This document shows, one piece after another, positions 49,038 to 57,968 of a stretch of 64,000 nt of DNA. A program made the translations under genes and the position numbers. The DNA lies in NCBI GenBank assembly GCA_001464695.1, contig LNDQ01000112.1, positions 62,001 to 126,000 on the forward strand. Reading direction: 5' to 3'. This DNA is from Betaproteobacteria bacterium Ga0077523. Its GTDB lineage: Bacteria > Pseudomonadota > Gammaproteobacteria > Burkholderiales > Ga0077523. Under the pieces are notes generated by a model, which had not been told where the DNA came from, ran no database searches, and saw nothing but the letters and a program-made list of their open reading frames with translations. Each line of letters begins with the position of its first letter. Positions within the stretch are counted from its first letter, which is position 1.

Positions 49038-50094
49038 CCGCCCCAAGAACGACACCTTCCTGCGCGCATTGCGCCGGGAGCAGACGCCGTATACGCCGCT
49101 CTGGATCATGCGCCAGGCCGGACGCTATCTGCCCGAGTACAACGCGACCCGGGCCCGCGCCGGCAGCTTCCTCGGCCTGTGCAAGAGCCCGGACTTTGCC
49201 ACCGAGGTCACGCTGCAGCCGCTCGACCGGTTTCCGCTCGATGCGGCGATCCTGTTCTCGGACATCCTCACCATCCCGGACGCGATGGGTCTCGGGCTCG
49301 AGTTCGCGGAAGGCGAGGGGCCGCGCTTCCGGCATCCGCTGCGCGACGAGGGCGCCATCGCGAGGCTCGCTGCACCCGACCCGCACGACACCCTGCGCTA
49401 CGTCATCGACGCGGTCGCACAGATTCGCAGGGCGCTCGATGGTTCGGTGCCGCTGATCGGTTTCTCCGGCAGTCCGTTCACCCTCGCGTGCTACATGATC
49501 GAAGGCCAGGGCGGCACCGAGTTCGAGCGCGTCAAGACCATGCTCTACGATCGGCCCGAGTTGCTGCATCGGGTGCTGGCGGTCAATGCCGCGGCGGTGA
49601 CGAGCTATCTCAACGCGCAGATCGCCGCTGGGGCGCAGGCCGTGATGCTGTTCGACACCTGGGGCGGCACCCTCTCGCAGGCTGCCTATCGCGAGTTCTC
49701 GCTCGCCTACCTCGCGCGCATCGTGGAAGGTCTCACGCGCGAGCACGATGGCGAGCGCGTGCCCGTGATCGTCTTCACCAAGGGCGGCGGCATCTGGCTC
49801 GAGTACATCGCCGCGATCGGTTGCGATGCGGTTGGGCTCGACTGGACCGTGGACATCGGTGATGCACGCCGCCGCGTGGGCGAGCGCGTCGCGTTGCAAG
49901 GCAATCTCGATCCTTCCGTGTTGTTCGCGTCGCCCGAAGTCGTGCAGCGCGAAGCGGGGAAGGTGCTCGAGTCCTTCGGTCGCGGACCGGGGCACGTGTT
50001 CAATCTGGGTCACGGCATCTCGCGTCACACGTCTCCCGAGAAGGTGGCGGCACTGGTGGAAGCGGTTCACTCGCAATCCCGCGCCCAGCGCTGA
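49033..50094 (+). CDS. hemE: uroporphyrinogen decarboxylase
   Basis: A 353-residue TIM-barrel enzyme converting uroporphyrinogen III to coproporphyrinogen III, the substrate of HemF encoded elsewhere in the window. The substrate-binding [11 protein letters not shown], the catalytic Asp in [12 protein letters not shown] and [18 protein letters not shown] are present. No ribosome site precedes the ATG at 49033, which lies in a direct repeat. Gap to gltD is 114 bp. Confidence 0.96.
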   Translation: MPRPKNDTFLRALRREQTPYTPLWIMRQAGRYLPEYNATRARAGSFLGLCKSPDFATEVTLQPLDRFPLDAAILFSDILTIPDAMGLGLEFAEGEGPRFRHPLRDEGAIARLAAPDPHDTLRYVIDAVAQIRRALDGSVPLIGFSGSPFTLACYMIEGQGGTEFERVKTMLYDRPELLHRVLAVNAAAVTSYLNAQIAAGAQAVMLFDTWGGTLSQAAYREFSLAYLARIVEGLTREHDGERVPVIVFTKGGGIWLEYIAAIGCDAVGLDWTVDIGDARRRVGERVALQGNLDPSVLFASPEVVQREAGKVLESFGRGPGHVFNLGHGISRHTSPEKVAALVEAVHSQSRAQR

Positions 50095-50437
50095 GTTCCG
50101 CGGCAATCGGCCCGGAATCCCGCGCCGTTTCTGGACTTATGCACAGAACCCCAGTGCTGGCGCGGCATTCCGCAGGGTCCCCTTGAGCCCCTCTGGGGGA
50201 AATCCATAAGCTTATGTTTTTCAGGCTTATTCACCCGTATGCTCGGGGCGCACGGGTCGATTTCAGAATGCAGGAGAAATTGCTCTTGACAGCCGTGGAG
50301 AACCTTCATCAACAGAATTATCCACAGGCTGTGGAGTTTCCGTTTTTTCCTTTTGCGACGGGCTTCTTGCGCGTTTTGTTCGAGCACACTCGAACAAGCG
50401 CGCATTGATTTGTCATCGCGGCCCGACACCCTCACTC
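50095..50437 (+). promoter_or_regulatory. hemE-priA gap with DnaA boxes
   Basis: This 343 bp gap has no convincing gene. It contains two consensus DnaA boxes, TTATGCACA (50137-50145) and TTATCCACA (50318-50326), and a one-mismatch site TTATTCACC (50227-50235), all in the same orientation, plus T-rich tracts (CCGTTTTTTCCTTTTGCG at 50340-50357). A TTGACA box is at 50286-50291 without a clear -10. The base composition is clearly more AT-rich than the flanking genes. DnaA binding is a prediction; replication-origin function is not shown. Confidence 0.6.
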
Positions 50438-52621
50438 ATGCCTTTCGTTCGCGTCGCGCTCGATGTTCCCGTCGACGAAGCGTTCGACTATCGCGCTGAC
50501 GACGCCAGTGCTGACGATGTGGGGCGCCTCGTGGTCGTCCCTTTCGGGCGCGGCCGCAAGGTCGGCGTGGTGGTCGAGGTCACCACGCAGAGCGCGATCG
50601 AAGCCAGGCGCATTCGCGCGGTCGCGCGCATCGCTCGCGACCTGCCGCGCTTGCCTGAAGCAACGCTGGACCTCTTTCGCTTCTGTGCCCGCTACTACCA
50701 CCACCCTCTGGGCGAGACGGTCCTGAATGCGCTGCCGACGGCGCTGCGCAGGCCGGACGGTGCTGCGCTCGCGACGCGCAGCGAGTACGTGCGGACTGCC
50801 GAAGGCGAGCAGCGCACGGTCGCCGATCTACCGGTTCGCGCCCATGCGCAACGTGCGCTGTTCGGTGCGTTCGCGACCGAACCGGTGCTGACGCCGACTC
50901 GGCTGCGCGCAGGCGGACCCGCGGCGAGACGCGCCCTGGGGGCGTTGATGGCACGAGGGTGGGTGATGGAACGCGAAGCGGTGGCGGCACAGGCCGAGTC
51001 GGTGCCGCCGGCCGTGACGGCCGCAGCCGGCCCCGAACCGACACCCGAGCAGCGCGCCGCAGTGGACGCCGTCACGGCGACACTCGGCAGCTTCCAGTGC
51101 CATCTGCTGCACGGGGTGACCGGCAGCGGCAAGACCGAGGTCTACCTGCGCCTGATCGAAGCGGTGGCACGCCGCGGCGAACAGACGCTGCTGCTCGTGC
51201 CCGAGATCAACCTCACGCCGCAGCTCGAGGCGCGGCTGGCAGATCGCCTCGGCAGTGAACGTCTCGCGATCCTGCACAGCGGCCTCGCCGAAGGCGAGCG
51301 GCTCGAACGCTGGCTGCGAGCGGTCCGCGGCGATGCGCTCGTGGTGGCGGGGACGCGGCTCGCCGTGTTCACGCCGCTGCCGCGCCTCGGACTCATCATC
51401 GTCGACGAAGAGCACGACGGGTCCTACAAGCAGCAGGAGGGCTTGCGCTACAGCGCGCGCGATGTCGCGGTGTTCCTCGGCAAGCAGCGTGGGGCGGCGG
51501 TGATCCTCGGTTCGGCCACGCCGTCGCTGGAAAGCTGGCAGCAGGCCAGGAACCAGCGCTACCGGTTGCTGCAGTTGCCGAGCCGCGCTGCGAGCAACCC
51601 GCCAGCCATACGCACCGTCGAAACGCGCGGTGTGACCTTGGCGGAAGGGCTGGCACCACCCCTGGTGGAGGCGATTGGTCAGACACTCGCGCGCGCAGAG
51701 CAAAGCCTCGTGTTCGTGAACCGCCGGGGATTTGCCCCGACCCTCCTGTGCCACGAGTGCGGCTGGATCGCACCCTGCCACCGTTGCAGCGCGCGCCTCA
51801 CCCTGCACTCGGCCGGGCGGCGCCTGCGCTGCCACTACTGCGGGCACGACGAGTCGATTCCGCGCTCGTGCCCGAGCTGCGGCAACCAGGATCTGCGCGC
51901 GCTGGGTGCGGGTACGCAAAGAATCGAACAGGCGCTCGCCGCGCTGTTTCCCAAGGCTCGGATCGCACGCATCGATCGCGATTCGACGCGGCGCAAGCGC
52001 GCCTTTCACGAACTGCGTGAGCGTATCGAAGCGCACGACCTCGACATCCTGGTCGGTACGCAGATGCTCGCCAAGGGCCACGACTTTCCGCGGTTGACGC
52101 TGGTGGGCGTGCTCGGCGCCGACAACGGCCTGCTCGCCGCCGACTTCCGCGCCGAGGAACGGTTGTTCGCGCTGCTGCTGCAGGTGGCGGGGCGCGCGGG
52201 ACGGGCGGCATTGCCCGGCCACGTGTTGATCCAGACCGAGTTTCCCCAACACCCGCTGTTCCAGGCGCTGATCGCCCAGGATTTCGCGGGCTTTGCACAA
52301 GTCCAGCTCGATCAGCGTCAGGCGGGGGCGTTTCCCCCCTTCCTGCATCAGGCGCTGCTGCGCGCCGAAGCGACCCAGGAAGCGCAGGTCTTCGAAGTTC
52401 TGGAGGAGGCTCGACGGCAGGGGCACCCCCTGGCCGAGGGAATCACCCTGTACGACCCGGTACCGGCGCTGATGCCGAAGGTCGCCGGCAAGTGGCGCGG
52501 GCAACTGCTCATCCAGAGCCCATCGCGCAATGCTCTGCACGCGTTTCTCGACAACTGGTGGCCGCGGATCGGGTCCAAGCGGGTGCGGATGTCCATCGAC
52601 GTAGACCCGCAGGACTTCTGA
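50438..52621 (+). CDS. priA: primosomal protein N' (replication restart helicase PriA)
   Basis: A 727-residue 3'-5' helicase that reloads the replisome at stalled forks. The N-terminal DNA-binding domain begins FVRVALDVPVDEAFDYRA. Walker A GVTGSGKTEVYLRLI, Walker B DEEHD, and eight zinc-binding cysteines in four pairs (CHEC, CHRC, CHYC, CPSC) are complete. The ATG at 50438 gives the family start. Its upstream gap carries DnaA boxes. Confidence 0.96.
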   Translation: MPFVRVALDVPVDEAFDYRADDASADDVGRLVVVPFGRGRKVGVVVEVTTQSAIEARRIRAVARIARDLPRLPEATLDLFRFCARYYHHPLGETVLNALPTALRRPDGAALATRSEYVRTAEGEQRTVADLPVRAHAQRALFGAFATEPVLTPTRLRAGGPAARRALGALMARGWVMEREAVAAQAESVPPAVTAAAGPEPTPEQRAAVDAVTATLGSFQCHLLHGVTGSGKTEVYLRLIEAVARRGEQTLLLVPEINLTPQLEARLADRLGSERLAILHSGLAEGERLERWLRAVRGDALVVAGTRLAVFTPLPRLGLIIVDEEHDGSYKQQEGLRYSARDVAVFLGKQRGAAVILGSATPSLESWQQARNQRYRLLQLPSRAASNPPAIRTVETRGVTLAEGLAPPLVEAIGQTLARAEQSLVFVNRRGFAPTLLCHECGWIAPCHRCSARLTLHSAGRRLRCHYCGHDESIPRSCPSCGNQDLRALGAGTQRIEQALAALFPKARIARIDRDSTRRKRAFHELRERIEAHDLDILVGTQMLAKGHDFPRLTLVGVLGADNGLLAADFRAEERLFALLLQVAGRAGRAALPGHVLIQTEFPQHPLFQALIAQDFAGFAQVQLDQRQAGAFPPFLHQALLRAEATQEAQVFEVLEEARRQGHPLAEGITLYDPVPALMPKVAGKWRGQLLIQSPSRNALHAFLDNWWPRIGSKRVRMSIDVDPQDF

Positions 52622-52630
52622 CCCGTCGCA

Positions 52631-52636
52631 TATAAT
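52631..52636 (+). promoter_or_regulatory. -10 box upstream of argS
   Basis: A perfect TATAAT lies 9 bases after the priA stop and 24 bases before the argS ATG. No good -35 at the usual spacing was found, so an internal promoter is likely but not certain. Confidence 0.4.
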
Positions 52637-52660
52637 CCCGCCGTTCACCCGGCCCGATCC

Positions 52661-54418
52661 ATGTCGTCCACCGCCAGCCTCGATCTGAAATCCCACCTCG
52701 CCGGACTGTTCGAGACCGCATTGAAGCTGGTCGCTCCGGAAGCCCGAGGCACGTCCGTGACGGTGGAGCGTCCGAAGCAGACGTCGCACGGCGATTACGC
52801 GTCGAACGTGGCGATGCAGGTGGCGAAGCAGGTGCGGCGCAACCCGCGCGAGGTTGCCACGGCGCTGATCGCGCAACTGCCCGATTCGCCCTGGGTCGAG
52901 CGGGTCGAGATCGCGGGTGCGGGGTTCATCAACGTCTTTCTGCGACCGAACGCGAAACAGGACGTGGTGCGCCGCGTGCTGACCGAAGGTGCCGCCTTCG
53001 GTCGCGGCACCTTCGGCCTGAACCGCAAGGTGCAGGTGGAATTCGTGTCCGCCAATCCGACCGGGCCGCTGCATGTGGGCCACGGTCGTGGGGCTGCATA
53101 TGGTGCGAGCCTCGCCAACGTACTCGAAGCTGCCGGTTTCAACGTCGCGCGCGAGTACTATGTGAACGACGCCGGCCGGCAGATGGACATCCTCTGCATC
53201 TCGGTGTGGGTGCGCTACCTCGAGATGTGCGGCGAGGATGTCCCGTTCCCGCCCAACGGTTACCAGGGCGACTACGTGCGCACGCGTGCGACGGAGCTGA
53301 AGGCGATCGACGGTGGCCGCCTGAGCCGTCCTGCGCGCGAGGTGCTCGATGGATTGCCGCTCGCACCGGAAGGCGACGAAGCCGCCGTCGAAGCGCGCAT
53401 GGACGCGCTGATCGAACGGGCGCGCACGTTGCTGGGCCCCGCGTTCGACCATCTTGCGCGCATCGTGCTCGATCGTCAGCTCGACGGAATCCGCGACGTG
53501 CTCACGCGGTTCGGCGTGACCTTCGACATGTGGTACTCCGAGCGTTCGCTGTACGACTCCGGGCGCGTCGCCGAGGCGCTCGCCGCACTCGATGCCGCAG
53601 GACATCTGTACACGCAGGATGGTGCGCGCTGGTTCCGGTCCACCACTTTCGGCGACGACAAGGATCGCGTGGTCCAGCGCGAGAACGGCCTGTATACGTA
53701 TTTTGCGTCGGACATCGCCTATCACCACGACAAGCTGCAGCGCGGTTTCGAACTGGTGATCGACGTGTGGGGCGCGGACCATCACGGCTACATACCGCGG
53801 GTGAAGGCAGCGATTGCCGCGCTCGGGCGCGATCCGGCACAGCTGGAGGTGCCGCTGATTCAGCTGGTGGCGTTGTACCGCGGCGGCGAGCAGGTGCGCA
53901 TGGGCAAGCGCAGCGGCAGCTACGTGACTCTCGAAGAGTTGATGGACGAAGTCGGCGTGGACGCGACGCGTTTTTTCTACCTGGCGCGCAAGAGCGACCA
54001 GCATCTCGACTTCGACCTCGACCTCGCCAAGTCCCAGAGCAATGACAATCCGGTCTACTACATCCAGTATGCCCACGCGCGCGTCGCGAGCGTGCTGCAG
54101 CAGTGGGGCGGTGACGCCGGCATTCTCGTCGGCGTGGATCTGGCACCGCTCGACAGCCCCGCGGAGATGCAGATCATGCAGCGCCTGATCGATTATCCCG
54201 ACGCCGTCGAGGCGGCCGCGCGCGATCTGGCGCCGCACGGCATCTCTTTCTACTTGAAGGAGCTCGCCGCCGAGTTCCACAGCTATTACAACGGCACGCG
54301 CTTCCTCGTGGACGAAGAGCCCGTCAAGCTCGCGCGGCTGGCGCTTGCGGTCGCGGTGCAACGAGTGCTGAAGAACGGTCTCGCGCTGCTCGGCGTTAGC
54401 GCGCCGGAGAAGATGTGA
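52661..54418 (+). CDS. argS: arginyl-tRNA synthetase
   Basis: A 585-residue class I synthetase. The HIGH motif appears as PTGPLHVGHGRG and the KMSK-like region as MGKRSGSYVTL. The N-terminal Add-1 tRNA-binding domain and the C-terminal anticodon-binding DALR domain are present. The stop overlaps the ATG of the SPOR gene (TGATG). Confidence 0.97.
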   Translation: MSSTASLDLKSHLAGLFETALKLVAPEARGTSVTVERPKQTSHGDYASNVAMQVAKQVRRNPREVATALIAQLPDSPWVERVEIAGAGFINVFLRPNAKQDVVRRVLTEGAAFGRGTFGLNRKVQVEFVSANPTGPLHVGHGRGAAYGASLANVLEAAGFNVAREYYVNDAGRQMDILCISVWVRYLEMCGEDVPFPPNGYQGDYVRTRATELKAIDGGRLSRPAREVLDGLPLAPEGDEAAVEARMDALIERARTLLGPAFDHLARIVLDRQLDGIRDVLTRFGVTFDMWYSERSLYDSGRVAEALAALDAAGHLYTQDGARWFRSTTFGDDKDRVVQRENGLYTYFASDIAYHHDKLQRGFELVIDVWGADHHGYIPRVKAAIAALGRDPAQLEVPLIQLVALYRGGEQVRMGKRSGSYVTLEELMDEVGVDATRFFYLARKSDQHLDFDLDLAKSQSNDNPVYYIQYAHARVASVLQQWGGDAGILVGVDLAPLDSPAEMQIMQRLIDYPDAVEAAARDLAPHGISFYLKELAAEFHSYYNGTRFLVDEEPVKLARLALAVAVQRVLKNGLALLGVSAPEKM

Positions 54419-55029
54419 TGGCGGGTCAGGACTACAAGGGCGGCCGCAGCGGCGGCAAGAAGCGCGGCAGCACGATGCTGGTGGGCATAGTCATCGGCGT
54501 GCTGGTGGGGCTGGCGGCGGCACTCGGCGTCGCGCTCTACATCAACAAGGGTCCGAGCCCGTTCACGGAACGCAAGCCGGGCGAGGCGGTGCGCGAAGAG
54601 ACGCCGCCCAAGCTGCCGCCCAAGTCGGAGAAGATCGTCAAGCAACCCGAGGCGCCGTCCTCGCAGACTGCGGCGAAGGACAACGCCACCGGCAAGCCGC
54701 GCTTCGAGTTCTACGGGATCCTCCAGGGCAAGGAGGAGGCGGTCAAAGAGAAGGACATGAAGCCGGCCGCGCCCAAGGACGTCTACTATCTGCAGGCCGG
54801 TGCGTTCCAGACCGCCGCGGATGCCGACAACCTGAAGGCCAAACTGGCCCTGGCCGGGATCGAAGCGACCATCCAGACCGCCTTGCTGCCCGACAACAAG
54901 ACCTGGCACCGTGTCCGCCTGGGACCGTTCACGAGCGTTGAAGACGTGGGCAAGGCAAAGGCACGGTTGAAGGAGAACCAGATCGAAGGCCAGCTCATCA
55001 AAGTGAAGGACGCCGCCCCGAAGACCTGA
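54418..55029 (+). CDS. FtsN-like SPOR domain membrane protein
   Basis: A 203-residue bitopic protein. A basic cytoplasmic tail (KGGRSGGKKRG) precedes one membrane helix (about 20-41). A Pro/Lys-rich linker follows, then a C-terminal SPOR domain (about 120-200) beginning VYYLQAGAFQTAADADNLKA. SPOR domains bind denuded septal glycan. The layout fits FtsN, the divisome activator, and betaproteobacteria often place it after argS, but other SPOR proteins share the layout. ATG 54418 overlaps the argS stop; a GTG lies 3 bases upstream. Confidence 0.85.
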   Translation: MAGQDYKGGRSGGKKRGSTMLVGIVIGVLVGLAAALGVALYINKGPSPFTERKPGEAVREETPPKLPPKSEKIVKQPEAPSSQTAAKDNATGKPRFEFYGILQGKEEAVKEKDMKPAAPKDVYYLQAGAFQTAADADNLKAKLALAGIEATIQTALLPDNKTWHRVRLGPFTSVEDVGKAKARLKENQIEGQLIKVKDAAPKT

Positions 55030-55053
55030 AGGCGGGCACAACCAGGAGGTTCG

Positions 55054-55707
55054 ATGAAACTGTTCAGACATCTCGCGCTTGCACTGCTGTTCGGCACCGG
55101 CCTCGCCCAGGCCGCCGATGCTCCGCCCGTGCCCGAGAAAGAGTACAAGGTGATCAGTCCGGCGCAGCCGACCGACTCGCCCGGCAAGATCGAAATACTC
55201 GAGTTCTTCCAGTACACCTGCGGGCATTGCTATGACTTCGAGCCGTTCGTCAAGAACTGGAAGGCGAAGAAGCCGAAGGACGTCGAATGGCGCTACGTGC
55301 CCACGGTGTGGGACGAAGCCCGCATCCCGCAGGCGAAGATCTACTACACGCTCGAAGCGATGGGGCTGCTCGACCAGCTGCACGAGAAGGTCTATAGCGC
55401 CATCCACGAGAAGCAGGTGCGTCTCACCGAGCGTCCGATCCTCTCGCAGTGGATCGCCGCCCAGCAGGGCGTGGACGCCAAGAAGTTCGAGGAGACCTAT
55501 GACTCCTTCGGCGTCAACAACAAGGTGCAGCGCGCCGCACAGTTGACCAAGGCGTACATGATCCGCGGCACCCCCACGGTGATCGTCAACGGCAAGTACA
55601 CCACCGGCCCCGGCTACGCGATCGGACCCAACGGGACCGTGGACAACGAACGGTTCAACCAGATCCTGAACGGTCTGGTGGCGATGGAGCAGAAGGGCAA
55701 GAAGTAG
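55054..55707 (+). CDS. dsbA: thiol:disulfide interchange protein DsbA
   Basis: A 217-residue periplasmic oxidase that introduces disulfides. Signal peptide ends near LAQA. The active site is FFQYTCGHCYDFEP, with CGHC instead of the CPHC of E. coli DsbA, the dipeptide seen in protein disulfide isomerase. The cis-proline loop reads RGTPTVIVNG. An AGGAGG site precedes the ATG. Its targets may include LptD. It is the last gene of the argS-SPOR-dsbA run. Confidence 0.93.
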   Translation: MKLFRHLALALLFGTGLAQAADAPPVPEKEYKVISPAQPTDSPGKIEILEFFQYTCGHCYDFEPFVKNWKAKKPKDVEWRYVPTVWDEARIPQAKIYYTLEAMGLLDQLHEKVYSAIHEKQVRLTERPILSQWIAAQQGVDAKKFEETYDSFGVNNKVQRAAQLTKAYMIRGTPTVIVNGKYTTGPGYAIGPNGTVDNERFNQILNGLVAMEQKGKK

Positions 55708-55773
55708 CTCTCGATCGCGAGCTGCCCCGAGAGGTGAGGCTGCATACGGTTCTGTTCTCGAGGCACTGCGGTA

Positions 55774-55873
55774 GCGCTGCCCCCATCCCAACCTTCCCCC
55801 ACGACTGCGTCGCGGGGGAAGGAGCCGTACACCCCTTCCCCCGACAACGTCGGGGGAAGGTTGGGATGGGGGC
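55774..55873. repeat. palindromic element upstream of the SDR gene
   Basis: Perfect 22-bp inverted repeats (55779-55800 and 55852-55873, arm starting GCCCCCATCCCAACC) enclose 51 bp. The motif CCTTCCCCC and its complement alternate four times (55792, 55814, 55834, 55852), giving two nested hairpins. A closely related element lies at 56665-56795. Confidence 0.85.
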
Positions 55874-55897
55874 CCGACACTCCGGGACCGTGCCGCC

Positions 55898-56665
55898 ATG
55901 ACCGAACGCGTCGTGATCACCGGAGCATCTTCCGGCATCGGTGCCGCACTGGCGCGGGTGTATGCGAAGCGTGGCGCGACTCTCGGACTGATCGCGCGCC
56001 GTCAGGCCGAACTCGACGCGCTGGCGGCTGAGGTGGGTGGAAGCGTCGTCACCTATGCGGCAGACGTTCGCGATGGTCCGACGTTGGCGGCGATCGCGGC
56101 CGACTTCATCGACCGCTATGGCACACCCGACGTGATCATCGCCAACGCCGGCGTGAGCGCGGGCAACCTCACGCATCTCGACGACGACATCGAGACCTGC
56201 CAATGGATCTTCGACGTGAACGTCATGGGGATCGTGAAGACGTTCCAGCCGTACCTGAGCGGCATGCTCGAGGCGCGGCGCGGCACGCTGGTGGGCATCG
56301 CCAGCGTCGCCGGTATTCGCGGGTTACCCGGTGCCGGCGCCTATTCCGCTTCCAAGTCCGCGGCCATCACTTATCTCGAGAGCCTGCGGGTGGAACTGCG
56401 CGGCAGCGGAGTGAGCGTGGTGACCATCGCGCCCGGGTACATCGCGACGAACATGACCGCGAAGAACCCCTATCGGATGCCCTTCATGCTGTCGGCCGAC
56501 GAAGCGGCGCGGCGGTTCGTGCGCGCGATCGACGCGAGAGTGTCGTACACAGTGATTCCGTGGCAGATGGCGATCGTCGCGAAGCTGTTGCGCGTGTTGC
56601 CGCGGTGGTTGTTCGATCGCGCGTTCGCGGGTGCGAAGCGCAAGCCGCGGCGTGGGGAGTTGTAG
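55898..56665 (+). CDS. short-chain dehydrogenase/reductase
   Basis: A 255-residue classical SDR. Cofactor motif TGASSGIG, NAG (IIANAGVS), catalytic Ser in GIASVAG and YSASK are all present. The Arg in LIARRQAEL after the second strand suggests NADPH preference. The C-terminal basic tail AGAKRKPRRGEL is notable. Substrate unknown. The gene is bracketed by two palindromic elements, the second beginning at the last base of its stop codon. Confidence 0.92.
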   Translation: MTERVVITGASSGIGAALARVYAKRGATLGLIARRQAELDALAAEVGGSVVTYAADVRDGPTLAAIAADFIDRYGTPDVIIANAGVSAGNLTHLDDDIETCQWIFDVNVMGIVKTFQPYLSGMLEARRGTLVGIASVAGIRGLPGAGAYSASKSAAITYLESLRVELRGSGVSVVTIAPGYIATNMTAKNPYRMPFMLSADEAARRFVRAIDARVSYTVIPWQMAIVAKLLRVLPRWLFDRAFAGAKRKPRRGEL

Positions 56666-56795
56666 GCGCTGCCCCCATCCCAGCCTTCCCCCACGCTGCG
56701 CGCGGGGGAAGGGGCGCAAGTCATTCGCGGCGCAGCAACCAGTTGCACTCCTTCCCCCGCCGCAGGTGGGGGAAGGCTGGGATGGGGGCAGCGCC
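56665..56795. repeat. palindromic element between SDR and HAD genes
   Basis: Perfect 30-bp inverted repeats (56665-56694 and 56766-56795, arm starting GGCGCTGCCCCCATCCC) surround 71 bp. Its left half is nearly identical to 55774-55822, with one substitution and two single-base gaps over about 47 bp. It lies between convergent genes and would form a strong hairpin in either transcript. Confidence 0.85.
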
Positions 56796-56803
56796 GCGCA
56801 ACG

Positions 56804-57460
56804 CTACCGCAACGCCAACCCCGTCACCGCCTCCAGCTCCGCAATCGCCGCTGCCGGATCCCCCACCTTGATCGTCGTCATCCCGAGCGCCTTTGCCGGC
56901 TTGAGATTGATCCCGAGGTCGTCGAGATACACCGCCGCCTCCGGCGCGATGCCGAGCTTGTCGCACGCCATCCGGTAGATCGCCGGTTCCGGTTTGCGGA
57001 CTCCCACCTTGCTCGATTCGAGCACGAACTCGAACAATCCCGCCACATCCCGCCAGGCCTGCTCACGCTCCGCCGACACCACACCCGGGCCGACATCGCC
57101 GAAGTTGTTGGTGATGCAGGCCGTGCGAAACACCGCACGGCAGCGACGCAGCGCCTCGACCATCTCCGGTCGGATATCGCCGAACAGCAGACCGAGCACG
57201 TCCTTGCCCGGCACCGAATGACCGAGGGCGCGCGCTTCCCGGTCGAACGCCGCATCGAACTCTTCCGCCGTGATCTCCGCCCGCTCGAGCCGAGCCCAGG
57301 CGTTCGTGTCCGGATTGATCGTGTTGACCTTGCGCAGCAGTCCGTCCGGCAGGTTGCGGCGCTTCTCGTAGCGCGCGAACGCGTCGAAGGGGCTCGTGCT
57401 GAAGACGCCCCCGAAGTCCCACAAGACCGCGCGGATCGACGGATTCCGCGCGCCGCTCAC
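56804..57460 (-). CDS. HAD-superfamily hydrolase
   Basis: A 218-residue HAD subfamily IA protein. Motif I is LWDFGGVF, with the nucleophile Asp but Gly at the usual second Asp, as in the YihX/epoxide-hydrolase-N group. Motif II Thr is in CITNNFG. The Lys is in ESSKVGVRKPEPAIY, and motif IV is YLDDLGINLKPA. A phosphatase activity on a small metabolite is probable, with no substrate evident. The GTG at 57460 overlaps the TPR gene stop (GTGA). The 3' end abuts the palindromic element. Confidence 0.88.
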   Translation of the reverse strand: MSGARNPSIRAVLWDFGGVFSTSPFDAFARYEKRRNLPDGLLRKVNTINPDTNAWARLERAEITAEEFDAAFDREARALGHSVPGKDVLGLLFGDIRPEMVEALRRCRAVFRTACITNNFGDVGPGVVSAEREQAWRDVAGLFEFVLESSKVGVRKPEPAIYRMACDKLGIAPEAAVYLDDLGINLKPAKALGMTTIKVGDPAAAIAELEAVTGLALR

Positions 57461-57924
57461 TTCTTTTTCTTCTTGTAGTCGTCGATGGCGCGCTTGAGAT
57501 CCTTCAGCTCCTCGCACGGGATGGGCGAGCAGAGCCGGTTCAAGGCGGCCAGATGTTCCTCCGCCTTGGCGAGCTGGTCGGTGGCGAGGTAGGCCTCGCC
57601 GATGTATTCGTGCACGGACTTGCTGTTCGGATTCAGCTTGAGCGCCTCGCCATAGGCATAGAACGCCGCATCGTACTGACCCTGTTTGCGCTGGGCGAAA
57701 CCGAGCCAGTTGTAGGCTTCGGCATTCTTCGGTTCCGCGGCGATCGCCTTCATCATCGCGGCCACGGCGGCGGGCCAATCCTGCGCGTCGATCGCCTTGC
57801 GGCCGGCGACGAAATTGGGATCGGTGGAGGCATTGCCGTCGTCGCCGCCCAGGTTGGCGTGGCCGATCGCGGGCAACGACAGGACCGCGGCGGCGAGCAG
57901 GGCGCGCAGGGTCGAGGTGTTCAT
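57457..57924 (-). CDS. exported tetratricopeptide repeat protein
   Basis: A 155-residue protein with a signal peptide (ending IGHA) and about two to three TPR units from residue 37 onward, including AEAYNWLGFAQRKQGQYDAA and VHEYIGEAYLATDQLAKAEE. Two cysteines (LCSPIPC) and a Lys6 tail end the protein. Likely a periplasmic scaffold. It is translationally coupled to the HAD gene and lies 44 bp after the ParA-like gene. Confidence 0.85.
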   Translation of the reverse strand: MNTSTLRALLAAAVLSLPAIGHANLGGDDGNASTDPNFVAGRKAIDAQDWPAAVAAMMKAIAAEPKNAEAYNWLGFAQRKQGQYDAAFYAYGEALKLNPNSKSVHEYIGEAYLATDQLAKAEEHLAALNRLCSPIPCEELKDLKRAIDDYKKKKK

Positions 57925-57968
57925 GGACCTTCCTCCGGAGGGGGCGACGTCGATCCGATTTTAACGCC

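Noticed and set aside
42637-50106. A 2489-codon open frame on the minus strand opposite gltB-gltD-hemE
   Set aside because: It lies antisense to three unmistakable genes and its translation is rich in Arg, His, Gln, Val and Asp with no recognisable domain. Long antisense frames are expected from high-GC codon bias.
50214-50408. Small 64-codon frame in the hemE-priA gap
   Set aside because: It lacks a ribosome site, runs through the DnaA boxes and T-rich tract, and its translation resembles nothing known.
50828-54361. A 1177-codon minus-strand frame opposite priA and argS
   Set aside because: Same antisense signature as above, spanning two real genes and their gap.
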